64,000 bases of DNA from Chitinophagaceae bacterium (GTDB lineage: Bacteria; Bacteroidota; Bacteroidia; Chitinophagales; Chitinophagaceae), in assembly GCA_017307735.1 (NCBI GenBank), contig JAFKGR010000004.1, positions 1 to 64,000 of the forward strand, in the 5' to 3' direction. A program made the translations under genes and the position numbers. Each line of letters opens with the position of its first letter. Positions within the stretch are counted from its first letter, which is position 1. Positions 53,143 to 63,917 of the stretch are shown here, piece by piece. The notes under the pieces are model-generated. The model saw only the letters and a list, made by a program, of their open reading frames with translations, was not told the DNA's origin and ran no database searches.

Positions 53143-54216
53143 TCAATTGTGTTTTGAGGTTGCAGATCCTTTCCTTTCTGAAAAATAAGCAGCTATTATT
53201 TTTGGGAAGGGCAGCCTGGCCAGTTTATTCAGATTTATTTTTTCCCAGCCCAAAATTGATTTCCGTTGCCGTGTCACTTCTATTTCATGAAACCGGGCAA
53301 TGATTGTCTGGTGCGTCAATTCCTGCTTCTTTTCTTCCGAAGTGGAATTCCATTTTAATAATCCCGATTTGAAAAAAGATTTTAATTTCTCTGAATTTAC
53401 AATAGATTTTTTATCGAGGATATCGGTTGATTCAATGAGAAAAGGTTCATAAAGATTTTGCCAGATATCTGATTTCCTTCTTTTCGCGAGGTAAACAGAA
53501 TCCTTTGTATGGAGGATGAGGTAATTAAAATATCTCGTCTTTCTTTTTATTTTTCTAATCCTGACCGGGAATTCATTTACACGATCGTGCTGGTACGCAA
53601 AACAATTATTTCTGAGCGGGCAAACAGAACATAATGGTTTCGGTTTGCAAATGGTGGCGCCGAAATCCATAATTGCCTGATTGAATTGGGCAGGCCTGGT
53701 TTCAGGTATGAGTTTCTGTGCCAATTGAGAAATCTTTTTGTGGCCTGCCTGGGTATCCGGTGAATCTTTGATTCCGAAATACCGGGTCAAAACTCTTTTC
53801 ACATTTCCATCCACAACTGCAAAGGGCTGGTTATAGGCAAATGAGGCAATGGCTGCTGCCGTATAGGGACCGACACCTCTGAGCGATAAGATTTCTTCGT
53901 GGCTGCGGGGAAAGATGCCCTTTCTTTCAAAGTAAATATCCCGGGCTGTGGCGATCAGATTTTTGCATCTGTTATAATATCCCAGCCCTTCCCAAAGTTT
54001 AAATACTTCTTGTTCAGGGGCTAATGCGAGCCTTTTTACATCCGGAAAATGTTTTAAAAAAGTTAAATAATAATTGAGTCCCTGCCCGGTTCTTGTCTGC
54101 TGCAGAATAATTTCGCTGAGCCAGATTTTATAAGGATCCTTCTCTCCTTTCCACGGCAGCGCTCTTGCATTATGGTGTAAATTCCATTTCAATAATTCCT
54201 TTGTAAAGCAATGCAT
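53143..54216 (-). CDS. mutY: A/G-specific adenine glycosylase MutY
   Basis: This 357-aa base-excision repair enzyme removes A opposite 8-oxoG. The catalytic Glu35 lies in S-E-I-I-L-Q-Q-T. The helix-hairpin-helix is L-R-G-V-G-P-Y-T-A-A-A-I with the downstream V-V-D-G-N-V Asp. The Fe-S cluster Cys are 190, 196, 199 and 205, a C-x5-C-x2-C-x5-C spacing, one residue shorter in the first loop than the usual x6. The C-terminal NUDIX-like 8-oxoG-recognition domain spans about 230-350. Confidence 0.92.
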   Translation of the reverse strand: MHCFTKELLKWNLHHNARALPWKGEKDPYKIWLSEIILQQTRTGQGLNYYLTFLKHFPDVKRLALAPEQEVFKLWEGLGYYNRCKNLIATARDIYFERKGIFPRSHEEILSLRGVGPYTAAAIASFAYNQPFAVVDGNVKRVLTRYFGIKDSPDTQAGHKKISQLAQKLIPETRPAQFNQAIMDFGATICKPKPLCSVCPLRNNCFAYQHDRVNEFPVRIRKIKRKTRYFNYLILHTKDSVYLAKRRKSDIWQNLYEPFLIESTDILDKKSIVNSEKLKSFFKSGLLKWNSTSEEKKQELTHQTIIARFHEIEVTRQRKSILGWEKINLNKLARLPFPKIIAAYFSERKGSATSKHN

Positions 54217-54281
54217 TGTTGCAATGTTATTAAAAATGTATTTTGGGAAAATATTATTTTATTTTGTTAACTATAATGGAT

Positions 54282-54289
54282 TAAATTTG
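54282..54289 (+). promoter_or_regulatory. -7 box (TAAATTTG) for the HU-family gene
   Basis: Exact match, with TTTG at 54263-54266 and 15 nt between. The ATG is 90 nt downstream. Confidence 0.5.
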
Positions 54290-54379
54290 TGGCTTAGCTT
54301 TTGAAACACCTAACAAAAGTCTGGAAATCAGGTTGAAATAAAAATTAATCCTCCGTTCATATTTTTAAAAAGATATTCA

Positions 54380-54679
54380 ATGAGAAAAGCAGATTTAATC
54401 AATCAAATTAGTGAAAACACAGGTGTTCCCAAAGTGGATGTATTGATAACTGTGGAAAATCTTCTTAAGGTTGTAAAGCAAACCATGGGTGAAGGTGAAA
54501 ATATTTACATCCGTGGATTCGGAAGTTTCATTTTAAAGAAACGGGCCGCCAAGATTGGAAGGAATATAAAGAAGAATGTGGCAGTACATATTCCTGAGCA
54601 TTATGTACCCGCATTTAAACCTTCCAAAGAATTTTTGCTTGAAATCAGGGAGAAAAATATCATTCCAAAAAATGAATAA
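54380..54679 (+). CDS. HU/IHF-family DNA-binding protein
   Basis: This 99-aa histone-like protein begins M-R-K-A-D-L-I-N-Q-I-S-E-N-T-G-V. It has the beta-arm segment I-R-G-F-G-S-F-I-L-K-K-R-A-A-K-I-G-R-N and ends P-A-F-K-P-S-K-E. It bends DNA as a dimer. The mutY-divergent, rng-upstream location is the usual Bacteroidota arrangement (recollection). Confidence 0.93.
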   Translation: MRKADLINQISENTGVPKVDVLITVENLLKVVKQTMGEGENIYIRGFGSFILKKRAAKIGRNIKKNVAVHIPEHYVPAFKPSKEFLLEIREKNIIPKNE

Positions 54680-54681
54680 CG

Positions 54682-54689
54682 TACCTTTG
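54682..54689 (+). promoter_or_regulatory. -7 box (TACCTTTG) for the TPR gene
   Basis: Exact match starting three bases after the HU stop codon and 26 nt before the GTG at 54716. Confidence 0.55.
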
Positions 54690-54715
54690 ACCTCCTTTTT
54701 ATAAGCCTAAAAATT

Positions 54716-55573
54716 GTGAAGCAAAGGATTCTCTATTCATCTATAGCCTTAATATTTTTATTAGGATTGTTTTTCTTTGGGAAGACAAGTGTGCCCAAGC
54801 CCCCGCAAGCTGACGAGCAGGTGCAGTCCATACCTGTTTTTGATCCTCTTGCAGTTATAGATTCTATTACCAATACATTGTCCCCCTCTCAGCAAATGCA
54901 AATTCAGAAACTGAAAAACAACATGTCGCAGGGAGATATGGAAAAGCAACAGGCTGAACAGTATGGTGAACTGGCTGAATTCTGGAAAGATTCTGCGGCG
55001 GCTTTTGTTCCTTATGCTTATTATCTGAGCCAGGCTGCCAAATTGGATAATTCAGAAAAAAAACTCACCTTTGCTGCCCAATTTATATTGGAGAACATGC
55101 GGCGGGAGAGCCGTGCTGACCTTAAACTTTGGGAGGCGCAAACTGCAGCCGGTTTGTTTGAACAGGCTTTAAAGTTGAATCCTTCCAATCCTGATTTGAA
55201 AATTGGATTAGGGAGTTGTTATGTGTATGGGGAGGGAATGATTGGTGTAGGAGATCCTCAAAAGATCGTGAGAGGAATACAGGCGTTGATGGAAGTGGTG
55301 CAGAAAGACAGCAACAACATGAAGGCCCAGATGGTACTGGGGATTGCTTCTGTTATTTCAAACCAGACCGAAAAAGGAATTAACAGGCTGACAAAAGTAG
55401 TTGATTTTGATCCGCACAACCTGGAAGCTGTATCATGGCTTGCTGATGCTTATGCAGATAAGGGCGATGTGGCGAATGCGAAAAAGTGGTACGAACAGAG
55501 TAAACATATTGTAAACAATCCTGCTTTCAGCGCTGAAGTTGATAAAAGAATCAAAGCGTTGGAGCAGCAGTGA
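54716..55573 (+). CDS. Membrane-anchored TPR protein
   Basis: The protein has 285 aa from a GTG start. One N-terminal TM helix or uncleaved signal (about 6-22, I-A-L-I-F-L-L-G-L-F-F-F-G) is followed by TPR-type helices from about residue 95: A-K-L-D-N-S-E-K-K-L, L-F-E-Q-A-L-K-L-N-P-S-N-P-D-L and L-E-A-V-S-W-L-A-D-A-Y-A-D-K-G-D. It is a probable periplasm-facing scaffold. Its place between HU and rng is conserved in related bacteria as far as I recall. Confidence 0.85.
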   Translation: MKQRILYSSIALIFLLGLFFFGKTSVPKPPQADEQVQSIPVFDPLAVIDSITNTLSPSQQMQIQKLKNNMSQGDMEKQQAEQYGELAEFWKDSAAAFVPYAYYLSQAAKLDNSEKKLTFAAQFILENMRRESRADLKLWEAQTAAGLFEQALKLNPSNPDLKIGLGSCYVYGEGMIGVGDPQKIVRGIQALMEVVQKDSNNMKAQMVLGIASVISNQTEKGINRLTKVVDFDPHNLEAVSWLADAYADKGDVANAKKWYEQSKHIVNNPAFSAEVDKRIKALEQQ

Positions 55574-55638
55574 GGAAAGAGAAAGATAGTTTAAAGGCCT
55601 GAAAAGCCTGAATTTATTAATTTATTAAAATACATTTT

Positions 55639-55728
55639 ATGCCTTGTGGTAAAAAAAGAAAACGCCATAAAATCGCTACTCATAAGCGTAAGAAGCGTTT
55701 GAGAAAGAATCGTCATAAGAAGAAATAA
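55639..55728 (+). CDS. 29-residue AURKAIP1/COX24-type basic protein
   Basis: ATG at 55639, TAA at 55726-55728. The peptide starts M-P-C-G-K-K-R-K-R-H-K-I and ends K-N-R-H-K-K-K; 18 of 29 residues are Lys, Arg or His. The core H-K-I-A-T-H-K-R-K-K-R-L-R-K is the AURKAIP1/COX24 signature, seen in mitochondrial small-subunit proteins and tiny bacterial ribosome-associated proteins. A ribosomal role is therefore likely (inference). It sits 85 bp upstream of rng and is short enough to be missed by routine gene finding. Confidence 0.85.
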   Translation: MPCGKKRKRHKIATHKRKKRLRKNRHKKK

Positions 55729-55813
55729 ATTCGGACGATTACTGTCATTGATACATTCCGGTTGCCTTTAATACAAGGTTCTCTTTCCGCCTGAATTTTT
55801 AAAAAGTTTTTAG

Positions 55814-57361
55814 TTGAACAAGGAACTCATCATAAATGCTGCTCCACAAGCAGTAGATATTGCCCTTCTTGAAGATAAGAAGCTGGTAGAGTTGCATTCA
55901 GACAAAGCAGATTCAAGATTTGGTGTAGGGGATTTTTATCTCGGAAAAGTGAAAAAACTGATTCCCGGATTAAACGCTGCCTTTATCGATGTAGGCTTCA
56001 AAAAGGATGCATTTCTTCATTACTCGGATTTAAGTCCCTACGTCCGGTCTCTTTTGAAATTTACCAGAATTGCAATGAATGGCCATTCGGAAGAAGAACT
56101 CGATTTTTCCAAATTCAGGGTGGAGCCGGAAATTGTAAAAACCGGAAAGATTGCAGAAGTGCTGAATGGCAAACCCAACATTCTTGTACAAATCCTTAAG
56201 GAACCTATTTCGGCCAAAGGGCCACGCCTTAGCTGCGAACTTTCACTTCCTGGTCGTTTTGTAGTAGTAACCCCTTTCAATAATATAGTTGCAGTTTCCC
56301 GGAAAATCCATTCCACAGAGGAAAGGAAAAGGCTTCAGAAGATTGTTGAATCTTTGAAACCCAAAAATTTTGGAGTCATTGTACGTACAGCCGCAGAGGG
56401 TAAGCAGGCATCTGAATTACAAGAAGATCTTGAAGCGTTGATTGAAACCTGGAAGAAAATTCAACAGAATCTTAAAGGGGCTACCGCTCCGACAAGGATT
56501 CTTAGTGAAGAAGGAAAGACTAACAGTATTTTGAGGGATCTGCTTTCAGAAGATTTTAACCGGATCGTGGTCAATGACAAGAACATCTTCAACGAAACGA
56601 AATTATACCTCCAGAAAATCGCACCTGAAAAAGTGGATATTCTGAGTTTTTATAGCAATGGTTCGCCTGTGTTCGACAGCTACGGAGTTACCCGCCAGGT
56701 TAAAGCTTCTTTTGGAAAAACAGTGAATCTTCCCAGCGGCGCTTACCTGATTATTGAACACACTGAAGCCTTACACGTAATTGATGTGAACAGCGGGCAC
56801 AAAAGTGTAAGCAACAACCAGGAACAAAATGCACTGGAAACAAATCTGGAAGCTGCGGCAGAAATTGCCCGTCAGTTAAGACTGAGAGATATCGGAGGAA
56901 TCATTGTGGTGGATTTTATCGACATGAAGCTTCCGGAAAATAAGAGAAGACTGGTGGATCACATGGCCGGGCTCATGAGAATTGACAGAGCTAAACATGC
57001 GGTATTACCCATCAGTAAGTTTGGCCTGATGCAGATTACGAGGCAGAGAATGAAACCCGAAATGAGCATCAATACGATGGAAGTATGCCCGACATGCGAA
57101 GGAACAGGAAAGATTTCATCCACACTGGTTCTTGAAGATGAGATAGAGAAAAACCTGAATTATCTCATTATGCAAAAGCACAAAGGGCTGACAATCGAAA
57201 CCCATCCCATTCTTTATGCCTATCTTACCAAAGGATTTCCTTCCAGGAAACTGAAATGGGAATGGAAGTTTAAACAATTTATCCATTTGAGGCCAAATAC
57301 TTCATTTCATCTTATTCAGTTCAAATTTTTCGATAAGATGAACGAAGAAATTAAATTGTAA
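55814..57361 (+). CDS. rng: Ribonuclease E/G family protein
   Basis: The protein has 515 aa from a TTG start at 55814. An S1-like RNA-binding domain occupies about 35-125 (Y-L-G-K-V-K-K-L-I-P-G-L-N-A-A-F-I-D-V-G). The catalytic Mg-binding Asp residues lie in H-V-I-D-V-N-S-G and V-V-D-F-I-D-M. The Zn-link C-P-T-C-E-G-T-G follows near 420. The C-terminal RNase E scaffold is absent, so it is RNase G-like. It processes rRNA ends and degrades mRNA. Confidence 0.93.
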   Translation: MNKELIINAAPQAVDIALLEDKKLVELHSDKADSRFGVGDFYLGKVKKLIPGLNAAFIDVGFKKDAFLHYSDLSPYVRSLLKFTRIAMNGHSEEELDFSKFRVEPEIVKTGKIAEVLNGKPNILVQILKEPISAKGPRLSCELSLPGRFVVVTPFNNIVAVSRKIHSTEERKRLQKIVESLKPKNFGVIVRTAAEGKQASELQEDLEALIETWKKIQQNLKGATAPTRILSEEGKTNSILRDLLSEDFNRIVVNDKNIFNETKLYLQKIAPEKVDILSFYSNGSPVFDSYGVTRQVKASFGKTVNLPSGAYLIIEHTEALHVIDVNSGHKSVSNNQEQNALETNLEAAAEIARQLRLRDIGGIIVVDFIDMKLPENKRRLVDHMAGLMRIDRAKHAVLPISKFGLMQITRQRMKPEMSINTMEVCPTCEGTGKISSTLVLEDEIEKNLNYLIMQKHKGLTIETHPILYAYLTKGFPSRKLKWEWKFKQFIHLRPNTSFHLIQFKFFDKMNEEIKL

Positions 57362-57521
57362 CGGTTTTTATTTTATTAAATTTCTCAAAACGAATTGCCG
57401 GTTTCATTGTCCATTTCAAGTCCATTATTTTTTATTTTTACGATCAATGAATGGAGGTTTGGTAAAAGGATTTTATTGATGAGCCGGGGTTATTAAACAG
57501 AATTTAATCGTCATTATTGGG

Positions 57522-58754
57522 ATGCAGTTTGCAGATATCATTGGAAGGAAAAAACAAATAACCCAATTAAAAGAAATGGTGGGGCACAATCGCCTTCCCC
57601 ATTCCTTACTTCTGTTGGGAAAAGAAGGAAGTGGCGCCCTCAAAATTGCAATTGCCTTTGCTCAGTATATTTTATGTGAGAAAAATGGAGGTTCAGGATC
57701 TTCGATGCCTTCGTTTTTTGGAGAAGCTGCTGAACCGGATGAAAAAGTATCCGTAAGAGATGACAGTTGCGGGCATTGCTCCTCCTGTGTGAAAGTGGAT
57801 AAATTAATTCATCCTGACCTGCATTTCAGTTACCCTGTTTTGAAAAGAGATGCAAGACATGACCGGGTGATAAGTACGGATTATATTCAGGAATGGCGCC
57901 AGTTTGTTTTTGAAAACCCATATGGAAATGTGACCGACTGGTTGAACTTTCTGAGAAACAGCCCGACAGCAAAGATCGAAAGTCCACAAAATAAACAGGG
58001 TAATATTTCGGCACAGGAATGTGAAGACATCCTTCATAAACTTTCCTTGAAACCCTTTGAAGGGGAATATAAAATTCTGATTTTGTGGATGCCCGAATTC
58101 CTGGGAAAAGATGGCAACAGGCTTTTGAAATTAATTGAGGAACCGCCGGCCGGGACGGTTTTTATTTTTGTTGCCGAAGATGAAAACCTGATTTTGCCAA
58201 CCATTCTTTCAAGGACTCTTTTGTTAAAAATTCCCCTTCCTGAAAATGAAGAAGTAGCTTCTTATCTGGCAAAAGAATTCCCTGATGAATCCAATATCAA
58301 TTCAGTCGTATCCATTGCTGAGGGTAACATTCGCGAGGCTTTACGATTGATTCAGGTTAAAGAGGAGAATTGGGAAAGAACAATCAGAGACTGGCTGAAC
58401 CTGATTGTCAAAAATAGTGTAGAACTGCAAAGCAAGTGGATAGATGAGATCAATCAATTGGGCCGTGAAAAGCAGAAACAATTGCTGCTGTATTTTATAC
58501 ATCTGATTCAGCTTTCTGTGAAGGCCGGAATCCTGCCTCCCGAAGATGTGCCGGCAATGGAAGAGAGTGAAAAGGAGTTTGCGCATACATTGGGGAAGAT
58601 GTGTGGGATAGAGATTTTGGAGGAAATGGCGAAAGAATTAAGCGATGCCATTTATTTTATAGAGCGAAATGCAAATTCAAAAATGCTTTTTCATGCGCTC
58701 ACGATAAGGCTTCGTTATTTGATTAAGGAGAAATGTTTAATTTTGGTTCAGTGA
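57522..58754 (+). CDS. holB: DNA polymerase III delta' subunit
   Basis: This 410-aa clamp-loader subunit has an N-terminal AAA+ domain starting I-I-G-R-K-K-Q-I-T-Q-L and L-P-H-S-L-L-L-L-G. Its degenerate P-loop is G-K-E-G-S-G-A-L (33-40), where the Lys is replaced by Ala as expected for delta', which does not hydrolyse ATP. A zinc ribbon C-G-H-C-S-S-C lies at about 84-90 and L-L-K-L-I-E-E-P-P near 200. The insertion between the first Cys and the ribbon is Gly/Ser-rich. Confidence 0.9.
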   Translation: MQFADIIGRKKQITQLKEMVGHNRLPHSLLLLGKEGSGALKIAIAFAQYILCEKNGGSGSSMPSFFGEAAEPDEKVSVRDDSCGHCSSCVKVDKLIHPDLHFSYPVLKRDARHDRVISTDYIQEWRQFVFENPYGNVTDWLNFLRNSPTAKIESPQNKQGNISAQECEDILHKLSLKPFEGEYKILILWMPEFLGKDGNRLLKLIEEPPAGTVFIFVAEDENLILPTILSRTLLLKIPLPENEEVASYLAKEFPDESNINSVVSIAEGNIREALRLIQVKEENWERTIRDWLNLIVKNSVELQSKWIDEINQLGREKQKQLLLYFIHLIQLSVKAGILPPEDVPAMEESEKEFAHTLGKMCGIEILEEMAKELSDAIYFIERNANSKMLFHALTIRLRYLIKEKCLILVQ

Positions 58755-58958
58755 AGTGTTTTGGCTATCGTGAAGAATTATATTATGAAAGAATTATCTC
58801 TGCTGAATATAAATTTTTCTTTTACCGGTAAAATGATTTTGATCCGGGATGCTTTTTCTGGCTTGGGTTTATATCGGGCCGGTTCAGGAAGGTATTGACT
58901 CTTTCTATTCATTTCTGCCAGACATCACAATATATTTTACTTATTTTAATTTTTAAAA

Positions 58959-60233
58959 ATGGGATGCAGTTCATGTGGAGGAGGATGCTCAACAGGAAGT
59001 ACCAGAGGATGTGGCCATAGCGGATCTTGTAATGGCGGCGGCTGCAGCAGACTCAATGTATATGACTGGCTGGCCGATTTGCCGGTAGCCAGCGAAGAAG
59101 ACAGATGTCATATTGTGGAAGTTTCCTTTAACAATGGCAGCCGTAAAGATTTTTACAAAAATGATACGGTGAAAGATGTTTTTACCGGAGATATGGTGGC
59201 CGTGGAAGGTGTGAATGGTTTTGATGTCGGCAGGGTAAGCCTTTCCGGTGAGCTTGTACGCCTCCAGTTAAAAAAGAAAGGAATTAAAGAAGATGGCGTC
59301 GAACTAAAACGGATTCTCAGGATGGCCTCTGAATTTGATTTGGCGAAGTGGAAAGAAACCAAAGCACGCGAAAAAGAGGTGTTGATCAGAAGCAGGACGT
59401 TAGCACGCAACCTGAAACTTGAAATGAAAGTGAGTGAGGTGGAAATCCAGGCAGATGCCCGTAAAGCCACATTTTTTTACATTGCCGACGGACGGGTGGA
59501 TTTCAGGGAATTAATTAAAGTATATGCTTCTGAGTTTAAGGTAAAAGTGGAGATGAAGCAAATAGGGGCCAGACAGGAAGCAGGAAAAATAGGAGGTATT
59601 GGAACAAGCGGGAGAGAGCTTTGTAGCAGTACATGGCTGACTTGTTTCAAAAGTGTGAGTACAAATGCCGCGCGGTATCAAAACCTGAGCATAAATCAAA
59701 CAAAACTGAGTGGCCAGTGCGGCCGTCTGAAGTGTTGCCTCAATTTTGAACTGGATACTTATCTGGATGCATTGAAGAATTTCCCGGAAGATGCTGATAC
59801 CATAGAGATGGCAAAGGGTAAAGCATATCTTGTCAAAAAAGATATTTTCAGGAACCTGATGTGGTATTCAACTACAGAAAGTACGAAGTATTATCCACTT
59901 TCCATAGAAACGGTAAAGGAACTTCTGGAACAAAACAAAAAAGGCATTAAGCCGGAAGCGTTACAAACAGTTGAAATAAAAAGTGAAAGAGCCAAGGAGA
60001 TCGAACCCGAGTTTGTTGATGTGGTTGGCCAGATAAGCTTGAAATCTCTTGAAAAATCTTCAAGAAAGCAGAGGCCCGGAGGACAGTCATTTTCCAAAGG
60101 CAATGGTCAAAGACCTTCAAATCAGGCTACCGGTGATGGTAACAGAAATCAACCGAATCGCAATAAAAGACGTAAAAAAGGCGGCGATCAGAGACGTTTT
60201 AATAATGGCAACAGGAATCCTCAAAAGGATTAA
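58959..60233 (+). CDS. ricT: PSP1-domain protein RicT (YaaT-like)
   Basis: The protein has 424 aa. The N-terminus is Cys/Gly-rich (Cys at 3, 6, 10, 18, 24, 29), which is usual in Bacteroidota members. A PSP1 core (about 45-290) follows, with K-D-F-Y-K-N, R-E-L-C-S-S-T-W-L, L-S-G-Q-C-G-R-L-K-C-C-L-N-F-E. The C-terminal 60 residues are basic and Asn/Gln/Arg-rich. RicT in Bacillus is part of an Fe-S-containing complex regulating RNase Y (established). It follows holB, the usual neighbour. Confidence 0.88.
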   Translation: MGCSSCGGGCSTGSTRGCGHSGSCNGGGCSRLNVYDWLADLPVASEEDRCHIVEVSFNNGSRKDFYKNDTVKDVFTGDMVAVEGVNGFDVGRVSLSGELVRLQLKKKGIKEDGVELKRILRMASEFDLAKWKETKAREKEVLIRSRTLARNLKLEMKVSEVEIQADARKATFFYIADGRVDFRELIKVYASEFKVKVEMKQIGARQEAGKIGGIGTSGRELCSSTWLTCFKSVSTNAARYQNLSINQTKLSGQCGRLKCCLNFELDTYLDALKNFPEDADTIEMAKGKAYLVKKDIFRNLMWYSTTESTKYYPLSIETVKELLEQNKKGIKPEALQTVEIKSERAKEIEPEFVDVVGQISLKSLEKSSRKQRPGGQSFSKGNGQRPSNQATGDGNRNQPNRNKRRKKGGDQRRFNNGNRNPQKD

Positions 60234-60255
60234 TTTTCATTAGCGCAGATAATTT

Positions 60256-60263
60256 TATTTTTG
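60256..60263 (+). promoter_or_regulatory. -7 box (TATTTTTG) for the GldA-like gene
   Basis: Exact TAnnTTTG ending seven bases before the ATG at 60271; a very short leader is expected. Confidence 0.5.
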
Positions 60264-60270
60264 CGCCAGC

Positions 60271-62477
<2,207 letters not shown>

Positions 62478-62508
62478 TCCATTTTACTGACCCTTTAATT
62501 CGAGATTC

Positions 62509-62802
62509 TTGAGGTATTTAAAGAAAATTGCGGGCAATAAGTATTTGCTGACGGGGATTGCATTTGCAATATGGATGTTGTTTTTCGACAGAAACGACAT
62601 TCCACTTCAGATCAGCCGGCTGAATGAGCTTAACAAACTTCAGAACAGTGAAGAAGTGATGCTGAATAAAATAAAGGATACTCATGCTGAATTAAATAAT
62701 CTCAGAAACAGCCCTGAAACCCTGGAAAAATACGCACGTGAGAAGTATTTGATGAAAAGGCCTAATGAAGATCTTTTCATTGTAAAAACAGATTCTGAAT
62801 AG
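62509..62802 (+). CDS. FtsB/DivIC-like septum formation protein
   Basis: The protein has 97 aa from a TTG start at 62509, with no closer ATG. It has one TM helix (about 14-27) and a coiled coil (about 33-72), then Y-A-R-E-K-Y-L-M-K-R-P-N-E-D-L-F, the conserved C-terminus of septum formation initiators. It should act in the FtsQLB-type divisome subcomplex. It follows eno by 31 bp, a frequent pairing across bacteria. Confidence 0.85.
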   Translation: MRYLKKIAGNKYLLTGIAFAIWMLFFDRNDIPLQISRLNELNKLQNSEEVMLNKIKDTHAELNNLRNSPETLEKYAREKYLMKRPNEDLFIVKTDSE

Positions 62803-62885
62803 ACTGGAGCCGGTTTACAATAAAATACAATTTCTCACGTTTCTAATGGTGGATAAAATTATTATTTTTTAAAGCCATTTTTATT

Positions 62886-63122
62886 ATGACCGAATTTACG
62901 CAGGATGACCTGCTCCGTTATTTATATGGAGAAACATCCGAAAAGAAGACTGCAGCCATCAGAGCGGCGCTCCGGAAAGACGCTAAGCTCAGGGGAGACT
63001 TTGATCAGTTGAAATCGTTGCAAAACAAACTTGATCAGTTAAAAGCATCTCCATCTAAGAAAACGATTGACAATATTCTGAAGTATGCTGCGACGAAACA
63101 ATCTAACGTGCAGACACATTAA
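62886..63122 (+). CDS. Small hypothetical protein (78 aa)
   Basis: This soluble helical protein starts M-T-E-F-T-Q-D-D-L-L-R-Y-L-Y-G-E-T. The L-x-R-Y-L-Y-G-E-T pattern recalls the N-terminus of anti-sigma-like proteins in Bacteroidota, but there is no TM and no adjacent sigma gene. The rest is a Lys/Leu-rich helix. Function unknown. It is followed by a strong terminator. Confidence 0.75.
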   Translation: MTEFTQDDLLRYLYGETSEKKTAAIRAALRKDAKLRGDFDQLKSLQNKLDQLKASPSKKTIDNILKYAATKQSNVQTH

Positions 63123-63145
63123 TGCAGTTTAAAATTATTGTTTTT

Positions 63146-63175
63146 AAGCCTGCCTTGTAAAGCAGGCTTTTTTTA
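63146..63175 (+). terminator. Terminator of the small acidic-protein gene
   Basis: AAGCCTGC (63146-63153) pairs with GCAGGCTT (63162-63169) around an 8-nt loop, followed by further T residues. Confidence 0.85.
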
Positions 63176-63578
63176 TGAACCTGGTTTATATATACCACAA
63201 GTGAGGAAGTTCCGTTAATAGATATTGCGGCAGTCCTAAAACAACGTATATGCGGAATGGTGTGGCAGATACATCCGGAAAAGATGAATCGAAAATAGCC
63301 GTATTCGTTAGTTATTACAATCAGGAAAATGACAACAGTTAAAACAATCCAATCAGATATCGACGTGTGCCGGACTGAGAGCATCTTGATGTGGGGAAAG
63401 TCAGATAATTGATTCATACCTTTCTGCCCAATCCTGCCACAGGCCCCTGTTTTCAAAATTCATACAAGTACAACGGATAAATCAAAGATGGGAAACGGGA
63501 TCATTTTATAGTCTCAAATTTTTTAACCCTATCCGCAATCCTTTTCTCAGAAAGAAAGTGAACCTTTCAAAAAAGGGC

Positions 63579-63602
63579 AAAAAATATCTGTTTCCAGATA
63601 TT
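63579..63602 (-). terminator. Minus-strand hairpin with GAAA loop and T-run
   Basis: Read on the minus strand: AATATCTG, GAAA, CAGATATT, then TTTT. It is a possible second terminator downstream of tRNA-Ser. Confidence 0.5.
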
Positions 63603-63613
63603 CATGAGTGCGG

Positions 63614-63639
63614 GCCGGACAACCCCCCGGCGTTTTTTT
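63614..63639 (+). terminator. Orphan plus-strand terminator-like hairpin
   Basis: GCCGG (63614-63618) and CCGGC (63627-63631) followed by G and seven T. No plus-strand gene ends within 490 bp upstream. Confidence 0.45.
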
Positions 63640-63643
63640 GTAA

Positions 63644-63666
63644 TAAAAAGCCCCGCTACCGCGGGG
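63644..63666 (-). terminator. Terminator of tRNA-Ser
   Basis: CCCCGC (63651-63656) pairs with GCGGGG (63661-63666) around TACC. On the minus strand it is followed by TTTTT (63645-63649). Confidence 0.75.
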
Positions 63667-63682
63667 TATTGTAATTTGTTTG

Positions 63683-63767
63683 CGGAGAGAGAGGGATTCG
63701 AACCCCCGGAGGTGTGACCCTCAACGGTTTTCAAGACCGCCGCTATCGACCACTCAGCCATCTCTCC
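63683..63767 (-). tRNA. tRNA-Ser (anticodon UGA)
   Basis: This is an 85-nt class II tRNA. The acceptor stem GGAGAGA (63767-63761) pairs with TCTCTCC (63690-63684), with discriminator G at 63683. The anticodon TGA is at 63733-63731 in the loop CTTGAAA. A long variable arm (around GAGGGTCACACCTC) and the T-loop TTCGAAT are clear. CCA is not encoded. It reads UCA codons and possibly other UCN codons. Confidence 0.95.
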
Positions 63768-63917
63768 GGCGCAAATATAAGTGCTCCGTTTTTTATTTCA
63801 ACCGCTTCAAAAAAATAAATATTCTGGTAACCAAAAATTGACGATATACAGGAGCTTAGTATTTTACAGCACCGGGTAAACGAAAACTCATCTGCCTCTT
63901 TAATTCCGAACTCCACC

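Larger units (their letters stand above)
63123..63682. other. 560-bp intergenic region with four hairpins
   Basis: It begins with the terminator of the preceding gene (63146-63175) and ends with three hairpins near the tRNA. These are AATATCTG/CAGATATT (63583-63602), GCCGG/CCGGC with a T-run on the plus strand (63614-63639), and CCCCGC/GCGGGG with a T-run on the minus strand (63644-63666). Between 63180 and 63575 I see no convincing gene. A minus-strand frame with a hydrophobic stretch (63103-63456) covers the terminator and is doubtful. Confidence 0.55.

Noticed and set aside
57522..58754. Degenerate P-loop in the delta' subunit as a sign of decay
   Set aside because: Loss of the Walker A Lys is normal for delta' subunits, which do not hydrolyse ATP.
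58786..58899. A 37-codon plus-strand frame between holB and ricT
   Set aside because: No motif, no promoter box and no conserved character. I could not support it as a gene.
63103..63456. A 117-codon minus-strand frame with a hydrophobic stretch
   Set aside because: It runs through the terminator hairpin and the end of the plus-strand gene, has no recognisable motif and no promoter box. It could not be supported.
63567..63761. A 64-codon minus-strand frame over the tRNA-Ser, starting M-A-E-W-S-I-A-A-V-L
   Set aside because: It is the tRNA-Ser sequence read as protein, a well-known annotation artefact. The tRNA structure and its terminator explain the sequence.
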